Below, piece after piece: positions 14,337-21,564 of a DNA stretch of 64,000 nt. The DNA lies in assembly GCA_026990035.1 (NCBI GenBank), contig JALSIM010000032.1, forward strand, positions 62,001 to 126,000, written 5' to 3'. The notes below the pieces were generated by a model. That model saw nothing but the letters and a program-made list of their open reading frames with translations. It had not been told where the DNA came from and searched no databases. Made by a program: the position numbers and the translations under genes. Source of the DNA: Alphaproteobacteria bacterium. Lineage in GTDB: Bacteria; Pseudomonadota; Alphaproteobacteria; Geminicoccales; Geminicoccaceae. How positions within the stretch are numbered: position 1 is the first letter of the stretch; every line of letters starts with the position of its first letter.

Positions 14337-16724
14337 TCAAGGTATCAACTCGTAGTTGTCGGGGGACGCCGGGCGCAGCCGCAGCAGCCGCCGTGGCCCG
14401 TCGGGTGCCGAACCGCCGAACCGCAGGTAGCCGCCGGTCAGCCAGCGGCGGGCGAGATCGTCGTAGTGCGGGGACAGCGGATGTTCCGACTGACCGCCGG
14501 CGGTGACCAGGAGGATCTCCTCGGCGGAGGACAGATCGGCGATCATCCGCAGCCCCGGACCGTGGATGCTGGCGAAGGGCCGCGCCGGGCTCCAGCGGCC
14601 CAGGTTGACCGTCGCCGCACCCCCGGGACTCGACGGCGTCCAGCCGAACAGGCGGCCGAGGAGGGGCTGTGCGCCGAGCAGCGGATGGGTGAGTCGGGCG
14701 GGATGGGCCGTGCCCCAGCGCCAGCTCCGCCAGTCCTCGCCCGCGGTGGCGCGCAAGGCCGCGACCGCGGCGCCGAAGGCCCGGCTGCCGACCGCCGCGC
14801 AATCCTCCCGGACCCGGGTGCGGACATCGTCGCACCAGACCGTCCTCCGCGAACGCACACGCCACATGAACTCCGGACGGATGTCGCGATAGGCGGCGAA
14901 CAGCTCGCCGAGCTCGTCGCCGTAGACCTGTTCCGCCAGCAGCCGGTACCAGCTCGCGAACAGGAGCGGTTCGGGACGGTCGGCGTCCATCGTACCGTCC
15001 CAGTCGGCGAGGGCCGCGAGCAACCGCCGCTCGTAGGCGTCCCCCGGTGACGCCGCCAGCAGCCAGTCCCGGAACCGGGTGAAGAGCCCCGAGCGGACGT
15101 CGAGCTGGATGCGGGCCATCGCCGCCGGATCGAGCTGCGGGCGGGCGTCCAGGAGCTCCCGGATCCGCTCGGCACGCAGCGGCGCCGCCCAGAAGCGGGC
15201 GAGGGCGGCGCTGGTGGGGCCGTCGCCGACCCGGTCGTTGGCGTTGACCAGCCGACCCGAGGGCGGATCGAGGATTTCCGGCAGCTCCTCGAAGGAGAGG
15301 AAGCCCCGCCAATCGTTGGCGGCGTCCCATCCCGGTACCGGCAGGGTCCCGTCGCCGCGCCCACGGCGGGGCACCCGTCCCGCCACCCGGAGGGCGATGC
15401 GGCCATCGCGGTCGGCATAGAGAAAGTTCTGCACCGGACTGTCGAAGAGCTCGAGGGCGGCCCGGGCCTCCTCCCAGTTCCCGGCCCGGGCGAGGGCGAG
15501 GCCGGCGGCCACCGTCCGGCTGTCGCCGCGCAGCGCACTCCAGGCGAGCGCCAGGGCGCGCCCCTTGCCGGCGAGCTCGGCGGCGGTCGGTGCCAGATCG
15601 GAGATCAGCGGCCCGTGGCGGCTTTCGCGGATTTCGAGATCGACCGGGGGTCGGCCGCGAACGGCGATCGTCTCGCGGCGTTGCAGGAGTGGTGCCCAGC
15701 CGGCCGGGGTGCGATAGCGCCCGCCTTCGGCGTCCAGCTCCTCGAGGAACAGATCCTGGGTGTCGGCGCCGGTGGCGGTGAAGCCCCAGGCGATGTTCCG
15801 GTTGCGGCCGACCACCACGAGGCCCAGCGGCGGCAGCGTCGCCCCGGTGACGGCGAAGCCCGGGGCTTCGAGGCGAACCAGATACCACAGCCCGGGCATC
15901 TGCAGCCGCAGATGGGGATCGTTGGCGAGCAGCGCGCCGCCGCTGCGGCTCCGCGCCCCGGTCACCGCCCAGCCGTTGGAGGCGCCGCCGCCCTTCCCGA
16001 GCTCCGGCAGGGCCGCGGCGACGGCCCGCAGAAGCGGTGCCGCGCGGGCGAATTCCGGCCACCGGCTCGCCGCCGCCCGCCCGGTCTCCGCCGCCGGCCA
16101 GAGATCGGCGTAGCGCTCGGGGCCCAGGGCCGCCAGCAGGCGGGCCCGGAGCAGCTCGGCACGCCAGTCGTTCTCGAGATCGAGGGCCATGACCCGCGCC
16201 CAGACCAGACTGTCGGCGGGACGCCAGGGCTCCGGGCGGAGGCCGAAGATCAGGAACTCCGGAGGGAGCACCGCCCGCTTCGACAGCGCCGCGTCGATGC
16301 CCGCCACATAGGCTTCGATCCGCTCCCGGCTGGCCGGATCGAGAGCCGCGAAATCCCGTTCCGCCCGCCGGTAGAGACCGAGGATGCGCACCAGGCGATC
16401 GGAGGGCAGCGCCGCCGGGCCGAGGATCTCGGCGAGCCGTCCCCGGCCGAGCCGGCGATGGAACTCCATCTGCCACAGCCGATCCTGGCCGTGGACGAAG
16501 CCGAGTCCGAAATAGGCGTCCACCTCGCTCGCGGCGCGGATGGTCGGGACGCCGAAGGCGTCGCGTTCGATGGTGATCTCGCGCTGGGGGCCGGCGAGGG
16601 TGATTTCGCCCTCGAGGCGTGGCAGGGACAGGAGGAGCAGCAGCGCGATCGCCGTCACCGTCCCGGCGAGGATCTCGAACAGGCCGCTCAGCAGCCGCAG
16701 CGACAGACGGAGAAACAGGCCCAC
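14337..16724 (-). CDS. Penicillin acylase family N-terminal nucleophile hydrolase
   Basis: 795 residues. An N-terminal hydrophobic segment (about 14-34) acts as a signal or anchor. The alpha-chain region (EITIERDAFGVPTIRA, GFVHGQDRLWQMEFHRR) is followed by the autoprocessing site GGGASNGWAVTG. Ser249 would become the N-terminal nucleophile of the beta chain after maturation. Typical beta-chain motifs follow (LANDPHL, GRNRNIAWGFT). The family cleaves amide bonds of beta-lactams or acyl-homoserine lactones in the periplasm. The substrate cannot be assigned; a link to the DSF system is not supported because DSF has no amide bond. It lies 16 bases after the hydratase gene and may be cotranscribed with it and metZ. 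Confidence 0.9.
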   Translation of the reverse strand: MGLFLRLSLRLLSGLFEILAGTVTAIALLLLLSLPRLEGEITLAGPQREITIERDAFGVPTIRAASEVDAYFGLGFVHGQDRLWQMEFHRRLGRGRLAEILGPAALPSDRLVRILGLYRRAERDFAALDPASRERIEAYVAGIDAALSKRAVLPPEFLIFGLRPEPWRPADSLVWARVMALDLENDWRAELLRARLLAALGPERYADLWPAAETGRAAASRWPEFARAAPLLRAVAAALPELGKGGGASNGWAVTGARSRSGGALLANDPHLRLQMPGLWYLVRLEAPGFAVTGATLPPLGLVVVGRNRNIAWGFTATGADTQDLFLEELDAEGGRYRTPAGWAPLLQRRETIAVRGRPPVDLEIRESRHGPLISDLAPTAAELAGKGRALALAWSALRGDSRTVAAGLALARAGNWEEARAALELFDSPVQNFLYADRDGRIALRVAGRVPRRGRGDGTLPVPGWDAANDWRGFLSFEELPEILDPPSGRLVNANDRVGDGPTSAALARFWAAPLRAERIRELLDARPQLDPAAMARIQLDVRSGLFTRFRDWLLAASPGDAYERRLLAALADWDGTMDADRPEPLLFASWYRLLAEQVYGDELGELFAAYRDIRPEFMWRVRSRRTVWCDDVRTRVREDCAAVGSRAFGAAVAALRATAGEDWRSWRWGTAHPARLTHPLLGAQPLLGRLFGWTPSSPGGAATVNLGRWSPARPFASIHGPGLRMIADLSSAEEILLVTAGGQSEHPLSPHYDDLARRWLTGGYLRFGGSAPDGPRRLLRLRPASPDNYELIP

Positions 16725-16740
16725 GACCGTCGTCCGGAGA

Positions 16741-17601
16741 TCAGGGACGGGCCAGAACCGCCTCGCCCCGCATGGCGAGCTGGCCCGCCTCGCCGATCGC
16801 AGCGAGGATCACCCGTTCGGGTATCGCCTCCTCCGCCAGGGCGACCACCCGCAGCGGCCGACCGGCGAACAGCGGGCTCACGGCCCGGAAGGCGAAATGC
16901 CGGAGCCGGGCCTCGGGCCAGGTATCCCGCAGCAGATCGAGCATCAAGGTCGCCAGCAGGGGGCCGTGGACGACGAGACCGGGATAGCCCTCGACCTCCC
17001 GGGCATAGGCCAGGTCGTAGTGGATGCGGTGGCCGTTGTAGGTGAGGGCCGAGTAGCGGAACAGCAGCACCTCGTCGGCGAGCCGGCACCGTTCCGCCCG
17101 CAGCGGCGTCGGCATCCGCCAGGGCTCGGCGCGGGGCGGCAGAGATCGTGGTTCGCGATAGACGATGTCCTGCTCCTCGACGAACAGTTCGCCCGCCGTG
17201 TCGGTGAAGCGATGCTCCACCAGCACGAACACGAGATCGCCCGAGCGGCCCCGTTTCGGGGTCACCGCCCGGATCGTCGAGGTCCGGCGGAGCTTATGGC
17301 CGATCCGCGGCAGTCGGGCGATCCGCAGCCGACCACCGGCCCACATGCGCCGCGGCAGCGGTACGGGCGGCAGGAACAGGCCGAGACGAGGATGGCCGTC
17401 GTCGCCGGTGTCGGCGGCGCGGACCGGCTCGTGCAGATAGAGATGATGCCAGAAGGGGGGCAGCGGATCGCCCTCGCCGGGGCGATCCTCGCGGTCGAGA
17501 GCGGCGGCGAGGGCGGCCGCCGGAAAGGGGTCGAGGCGACCCTCGAGACTGCGGCTGCGGCCCAGCCAGGGGGTCGGATCGAAACCGTCCAGCACGGTCA
17601 T
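16741..17601 (-). CDS. MaoC/HTD2-like acyl-CoA hydratase (FAS1-like dehydratase domain)
   Basis: 286 residues from the ATG at 17601, which overlaps the metZ stop codon (ATGA). The N-terminal part is a FAS1-like dehydratase domain with the LPPFWHHLYL segment. The C-terminal hot-dog region has the hydratase motif YNGHRIHYDLAYAREVEGYP followed by LVVHGPLLATLML. This arrangement is that of mesaconyl-C4-CoA or itaconyl-CoA hydratases and eukaryotic HTD2. The precise acyl-CoA substrate is unknown. The long reading frame continuing upstream is the antisense shadow of the neighbouring genes. Coupling to metZ suggests shared transcription rather than an obvious shared pathway. Confidence 0.85.
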   Translation of the reverse strand: MTVLDGFDPTPWLGRSRSLEGRLDPFPAAALAAALDREDRPGEGDPLPPFWHHLYLHEPVRAADTGDDGHPRLGLFLPPVPLPRRMWAGGRLRIARLPRIGHKLRRTSTIRAVTPKRGRSGDLVFVLVEHRFTDTAGELFVEEQDIVYREPRSLPPRAEPWRMPTPLRAERCRLADEVLLFRYSALTYNGHRIHYDLAYAREVEGYPGLVVHGPLLATLMLDLLRDTWPEARLRHFAFRAVSPLFAGRPLRVVALAEEAIPERVILAAIGEAGQLAMRGEAVLARP

Positions 17602-18773
17602 GATGCGAGTGCCCGGTCGAGATCGGCGATCAGATCCTCGGCCTCCTCGAGGCCCACCGAGATCCGGATCAGATCCTCGGTGATTCCCATCGCCAGCCGT
17701 TGCGCCTCGGGAATCCGCGAATGGGTGGTGCTGGCGGGATGGGTGGCGAGGCTCTTGGCGTCGCCGAGATTGTTGGAGATCGCGATCAGCCGCAGCCGGT
17801 CGAGGACGGCGAAGGCGCGGGCGCGGCCGCCGCCGGTGCGGAAGGCCAGCACCGTGCCGCCACCCTTCATCTGGCGACGGGCGAGGGCGTGGCCGGGATG
17901 GCCCTCGAGTCCCGGATAGAAGACCCGCTCCACCCCCGGATGGGCTTCGAGGAAGGCGGCGAGACGTCCGGCGGTCGCGTTCTGGACCTCGATCCTGAGG
18001 GGCAGGGTTTCGAGCCCCTTGAGCAGCACCCAGGCGTTGAAGGGGCTCAGGGCCGGGCCGGTGTGCTTGAGATAGGGTACCAGGGTCCGTTCGAGAAAAC
18101 GGCGCTCGCCGAGGACGACGCCCCCGAGGCAGCGGCCCTGGCCGTCGATGTGCTTGGTCGCCGAATAGACGACGAGATCGGCGCCCAGCTCGAGCGGCCG
18201 CTGGAGGATCGGTGTGGCGAGCACGTTGTCGACGATCAGCCGGGCGCCGGCGGTGCGGGCGAGGCGGGCGACTTCGGCGATGTCGACGATCTCGAGGGTG
18301 GGATTGCCGGGCGTTTCGAGCAGCACGCAGCGCGCCGGACGGTCGAGCGCCCGGGCCCAGGCGGCGGGGTCGGTGCCGTCGACGGCGGTCACCTCGATGC
18401 CGAAACGGGGCAGGATCTCGTGAAGGATGTAGTGGCTGGAGCCGAACAGGAGCCGGCTGGCGACGACCCGGTCGCCGGCCGCGAGCTGGGCCATCAGGGT
18501 GGCGTGGACGGCGGCCATGCCCGAAGCTGTGGCGAGCGCCGCCTCGGCCCCTTCGAGAGCGGCCATCCGCCGCTCGAACATGCGCAGGGTGGGATTGCCC
18601 AGCCGCGAATAGGTGAAGCCCTCGGCCTCGCCGGCGAAGCGGGCCGCGGCTTCGGCCGCCGAGGCGTAGACGAAGCCGGAGGTGAGATAGAGGGCTTCGG
18701 AAGTCTCGCCGTGAGGGCTGCGCGCGAGCCCTTCCTGGACGAGACGGGTACGCAGGCCGGGTTCGTTGTCCAT
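17598..18773 (-). CDS. metZ: O-succinylhomoserine sulfhydrylase
   Basis: 391 residues of the Cys/Met-metabolism PLP enzyme family. Visible are the substrate-binding region YSRLGNPTLRMFE, the cofactor-stacking area ATASGMAAVHATL, the PLP-binding Lys in YSATKHIDGQGR, and the C-terminal SVGLEEAEDLIADLD. MetZ makes homocysteine from O-succinylhomoserine and sulfide. It fits MetZ better than MetB or MetC by overall motif pattern and by the SAM-II riboswitch in its leader, a control known for alphaproteobacterial methionine genes. GGGAAGGACG precedes the ATG. It leads the operon with the hydratase and probably the acylase. Confidence 0.92.
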   Translation of the reverse strand: MDNEPGLRTRLVQEGLARSPHGETSEALYLTSGFVYASAAEAAARFAGEAEGFTYSRLGNPTLRMFERRMAALEGAEAALATASGMAAVHATLMAQLAAGDRVVASRLLFGSSHYILHEILPRFGIEVTAVDGTDPAAWARALDRPARCVLLETPGNPTLEIVDIAEVARLARTAGARLIVDNVLATPILQRPLELGADLVVYSATKHIDGQGRCLGGVVLGERRFLERTLVPYLKHTGPALSPFNAWVLLKGLETLPLRIEVQNATAGRLAAFLEAHPGVERVFYPGLEGHPGHALARRQMKGGGTVLAFRTGGGRARAFAVLDRLRLIAISNNLGDAKSLATHPASTTHSRIPEAQRLAMGITEDLIRISVGLEEAEDLIADLDRALAS

Positions 18774-18800
18774 CGTCCTTCCCGCAGCGGCTGGAAACGG

Positions 18801-18835
18801 CGAGCGCCCCGGCCGTTCGGGGGCCGGGGCGCTCG
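18801..18835 (-). terminator. Perfect 14-bp hairpin between SAM-II riboswitch and metZ
   Basis: CGAGCGCCCCGGCC and GGCCGGGGCGCTCG form a perfect stem with a 7-base loop, starting 5 bases after the riboswitch pseudoknot. No clear T-run follows, so it may be an unusual terminator, an mRNA-stability element, or an expression-platform stem whose GGCC core could compete with the pseudoknot strand. Confidence 0.6.
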
Positions 18836-18840
18836 TTGTC

Positions 18841-18901
18841 CCGGCCTTTCAGCGGCATGTTTTCCGTGGTCCGCGAGCCGGCCGGCGCAAATCCCCACGC
18901 G
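18841..18901 (-). ncRNA. SAM-II riboswitch (metA motif) in metZ leader
   Basis: On the minus strand the leader folds as a SAM-II H-type pseudoknot. Stem P1 pairs CGTGG (18895-18899) with CCACG (18865-18869). The loop carries the conserved GATTT. The loop segment GCCGGCC (18880-18886) pairs with the downstream GGCCGG (18841-18846). The conserved GCTGAAAG precedes that 3' strand. SAM-II riboswitches are known from alphaproteobacteria and shut methionine genes when SAM is plentiful. The switch ends about 67 bases before the metZ start. Confidence 0.9.
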
Positions 18902-19092
18902 GGGAGCTCATAGGCGCAGCCGGCGGACGGGGTCAAGCATCGAGAGGAGAGGAGGAGGAATGGTTGACGGGCGTAACGGTTTTCGGGATGATGAACGAAA
19001 ATCGTCGCGTGCCGATTGCCGGAGGGGCGGGCACGACAGCGAGTGACGGGACGCCATCGAGTCGGGGTCGAGGGACCGCGGGCGGGGAGAAG

Positions 19093-19233
19093 ATGGCGGT
19101 ACATCACGAGACGTCTGGACGGGACGAGCGGACGCCGGGTACGGCCAATCCGATGCTGGGGATCTATCGGGGGGTCCAGATCAGCATGCTCTTCTGGGGC
19201 GGCCTCGCGGCCGTGCTCCTGGTGATCTGGTAG
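19093..19233 (+). CDS. Small membrane protein of unknown function (46 aa)
   Basis: A 46-residue reading frame with a good ribosome site (GGGGAG three bases before the ATG). A polar N-terminal half is followed by one hydrophobic helix, SMLFWGGLAAVLLVIW, running to the last residue. Small tail-anchored proteins of this design often bind larger membrane complexes. An alternative start at about 18990 would add a Gly/Arg-rich leader, which looks less likely. No family is recognised. It precedes the SOS-controlled mutasome but ends before the LexA boxes, so it is probably not part of that operon. Confidence 0.5.
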   Translation: MAVHHETSGRDERTPGTANPMLGIYRGVQISMLFWGGLAAVLLVIW

Positions 19234-19274
19234 ACCATGCGGCGGCGCCGGTAGCGCCTTTCTTCGCGAAACGA

Positions 19275-19289
19275 ACATAGCGCGAACAC
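19275..19289 (+). promoter_or_regulatory. LexA (SOS) box 1 upstream of imuA
   Basis: GAAC-ATAGCGC-GAAC is an exact match to the alphaproteobacterial LexA box GAAC-N7-GAAC. It lies 70 bases before imuA, a position suited to promoter overlap. Confidence 0.85.
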
Positions 19290-19336
19290 CCGCTTGACCG
19301 CCGACAATCCGGTCGGCTAATACGCTCTCCCGTAAA

Positions 19337-19351
19337 GAACAAAACGGGAAC
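19337..19351 (+). promoter_or_regulatory. LexA (SOS) box 2 upstream of imuA
   Basis: GAAC-AAAACGG-GAAC is a second exact match to the consensus, 62 bases after the first. It ends 8 bases before the imuA start codon, so bound LexA would also block early elongation or lie over the transcription start. Confidence 0.85.
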
Positions 19352-19359
19352 ACTGGGCG

Positions 19360-20112
19360 ATGATCGACAGCGGCGGTCGACGGGAATGCGCGTCTCGCCG
19401 CATCCCGGACCGGGAAGTCCTGGCGTGGTTGCGGCGACGGATCTGTCTCATCGCAGATGGGCCTGCGGATCCGGCCGGGGAGCCGCTGCGCACGGGCTGT
19501 GCGGTATTCGACGGAAAGCTGCCCCGGGGCGGGCTTTCCCGCCGCGCCCTGCACGAGGTGACGGGGCCGGCGGCGACCGGCTTCGCCCTCGGGCTGGCGA
19601 TCCGTGCTCTCGATCGGGGTGGCCATCTCGTCTGGTGCATCCCGGATGCATGGTCGCGAAAGCGGGGAGAGCCCTATCCACCCGGTCTCGCCGGATGGGG
19701 ACTCGATCATCGGCGGCTCCTGCTGGTCCGCTGTCCGGACCGTCGGGAGCTCCTGCGGGCGATGGAGGAGGCGCTGCGCTGCCCGGCCGTGGCCTGCGTG
19801 CTGGGCGAATGCGGGAGCCTCGAGCCGAGGGACGGCCGGCGCCTCCAGCTCGCCGCCGAAAGGGGCGGCGGTATCGGCCTCCTGCTCGGCGGCGAGATCC
19901 CCGATCCGGCTCCTCTCGCGGCGCGGACCCGGTTCCGGGCGGTTCCCGTCTTCCATCCCGGGAGACGGATCTTCCGGCTGGATCTGTGGCGGGTGCGGGG
20001 CGGCTCTCCCTGGAGCGGGATGGTGGAATGGCATGAACGAACGCTGTCTTTCGCTGTGGTTGCCGGAATTCCCGATCGAACGGATGCGGCGCGCTGCGCG
20101 GCGGCGGGGTGA
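19360..20112 (+). CDS. imuA: ImuA, RecA-like accessory factor of the SOS mutasome
   Basis: 250 residues. A RecA-like fold is indicated by the LRTGCAVFDGKLPRGGLSR and LHEVTGPAATGFALGLAI segments, and by the ordered beta strands of the core (GHLVWCIPDAW, RLLLVRCP). ImuA is needed with ImuB and DnaE2 for damage-induced mutagenesis in bacteria without UmuDC. It lacks a convincing full RecA P-loop, as is usual for ImuA. Two LexA boxes precede it, and its 3' end overlaps imuB by 80 bases, which implies translational coupling. Confidence 0.9.
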   Translation: MIDSGGRRECASRRIPDREVLAWLRRRICLIADGPADPAGEPLRTGCAVFDGKLPRGGLSRRALHEVTGPAATGFALGLAIRALDRGGHLVWCIPDAWSRKRGEPYPPGLAGWGLDHRRLLLVRCPDRRELLRAMEEALRCPAVACVLGECGSLEPRDGRRLQLAAERGGGIGLLLGGEIPDPAPLAARTRFRAVPVFHPGRRIFRLDLWRVRGGSPWSGMVEWHERTLSFAVVAGIPDRTDAARCAAAG

Positions 20113-21559
20113 GCCCCCGCCCGCCGCAGGGCGGCCCTTCGCCCTGGTCGCGGAGGAGGGTGGGCGGCAGCGGATCACCGCGATCGAGGCGGTGGCGCGG
20201 CGCCGGGGGATCCGGCCCGGGATGGCCCTCGCCGATGCCCGGGCGGTGCTGCCGGAACTCCGCACCCGCCCCGCCGAGCCGGCGCGCGATGCCGCCGCGC
20301 TCGAGGCGCTCGCCCACTGGTGCCGCCGCTACAGCCCGCGGGTGGCGGTCGACGCTCCGGCGGGGATTCTCCTCGAAATCACCGGCTGCAGCCATCTCTT
20401 CGGCGGCGAGACCCGGCTCCTCGAAGATCTCCGCGATCGGCTGGAACGCTTCGGCTACACGGTTTCGGCGGCGATCGCCGACGGAGCCCTCGCCGCCCGG
20501 GCCTGGGCGCGTTTCGGTGGCGGCGGGATCCTTTCCGGACCCGGGGCCCGGGGGCGGCTCGAGGAGTTGCCGATCGCCGCCTTGCGCCTCGCTCCCGAAC
20601 TGCGCACGCGGCTGCGGCGTCTGGGCTTCCGGCGCGTCGGCGAGCTCGCCCGACTGCCGCGCGCCTCCCTGCGCCTGCGTTTCGGCGAATCGGTCACCGC
20701 CCGGCTGGAGGCGATGCTGGGGGAAGGGGAGGATCCTTTCGTGCCGTTGCCGGAGCCGCAGCGCTTCCTCGCCCGCCTCTCGTTCGCCGAACCGGTGATC
20801 CGACGGGCCGCGGTCGAGGCCGCCCTCGACCGGCTGCTGGGCGATCTCCGCCGGCGGCTGGAGAGAGCCGAACGCGGCGCACGCGAACTGCGGCTGCGGC
20901 TCCTTCGCCTCGACGGGGCGGTCCGGGAGATCCTGCTCGCGACCGGGCGGCCGTTGCGCGATCCCGATGATCTCGCACCTCTTTTCCGGCTGCGTCTCGA
21001 CCGGGAACGGCTCGATCCCGGCTTCGGCTTCGAGCTGATGCTGCTCGAGGCCACCGTCACCGAACCCCTGGTCGCGCGCCAGGCGAGCCTCGCGCAGACG
21101 GCCGCGGAGGAGAGCGCCTTCGCGCGGCTGATGGAGGTCCTGAGCCAGCGCCTCGGCAGGGGACGGGTGCTCCGTCCGGAGCCGGTGGAAAGCCATCTTC
21201 CCGAACGGGCGGTGCGGCCGATCCCGGGAGGCGCCCCACCGGCGGCGGGGCGCTGGCTCGTCACCGCCCGGCGTCCTCTGCGTCTTCTGGCCCGGCCGCT
21301 GCCGATCGGAGCGGTGGCGGCGGTGCCGGACGGCCCGCCGCGGCTGATCGAGATCGAAGGACGCGCCTGTCGCATCCGCCACGCCGAAGGACCCGAGCGT
21401 ATCCTCCCCGAATGGTGGCGGGTGGAAGAGACGGCGGCCCGTCTGCGCGATTATTACCGGATCGTCACCGAGGCGGGGGCCGCGCTCTGGGTGTTCCGGG
21501 AGGGAGCCTACGGCGAGCCGTCTTCTCCCCGCTGGAAGCTCCACGGCCGCTTCGATTGA
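20033..21559 (+). CDS. imuB: ImuB, catalytically inactive Y-family polymerase-like protein
   Basis: 508 residues starting at MNERCLSLWLPEFP, chosen because ImuB proteins begin just so. The Y-family palm is recognisable (ALVAEEGGRQRITAIEA, LEITGCSHLFGGE) but acidic catalytic positions are missing: the first motif reads LSLWLPEFPIER instead of a DMDAFF-like stretch. Helix-hairpin-helix and little-finger regions follow. ImuB serves as the adaptor linking ImuA and DnaE2 to the beta clamp. It lies within the imuA-imuB-dnaE2 operon, overlapping imuA, with dnaE2 starting 5 bases after its stop. Confidence 0.92.
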   Translation: MNERCLSLWLPEFPIERMRRAARRRGEPPPAAGRPFALVAEEGGRQRITAIEAVARRRGIRPGMALADARAVLPELRTRPAEPARDAAALEALAHWCRRYSPRVAVDAPAGILLEITGCSHLFGGETRLLEDLRDRLERFGYTVSAAIADGALAARAWARFGGGGILSGPGARGRLEELPIAALRLAPELRTRLRRLGFRRVGELARLPRASLRLRFGESVTARLEAMLGEGEDPFVPLPEPQRFLARLSFAEPVIRRAAVEAALDRLLGDLRRRLERAERGARELRLRLLRLDGAVREILLATGRPLRDPDDLAPLFRLRLDRERLDPGFGFELMLLEATVTEPLVARQASLAQTAAEESAFARLMEVLSQRLGRGRVLRPEPVESHLPERAVRPIPGGAPPAAGRWLVTARRPLRLLARPLPIGAVAAVPDGPPRLIEIEGRACRIRHAEGPERILPEWWRVEETAARLRDYYRIVTEAGAALWVFREGAYGEPSSPRWKLHGRFD

Positions 21560-21564
21560 GCGCC

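Noticed and set aside
14337-16724. Penicillin acylase as a quorum-quenching enzyme linked to the DSF locus
   Set aside because: DSF signals lack the amide bond such enzymes cut, and the gene is 5 kb away in another operon.
16741-20265. A 1174-codon frame running across the metZ and imuA region
   Set aside because: Only its last 286 codons match a protein family; the rest is the reverse shadow of other genes and crosses a riboswitch and two LexA boxes.
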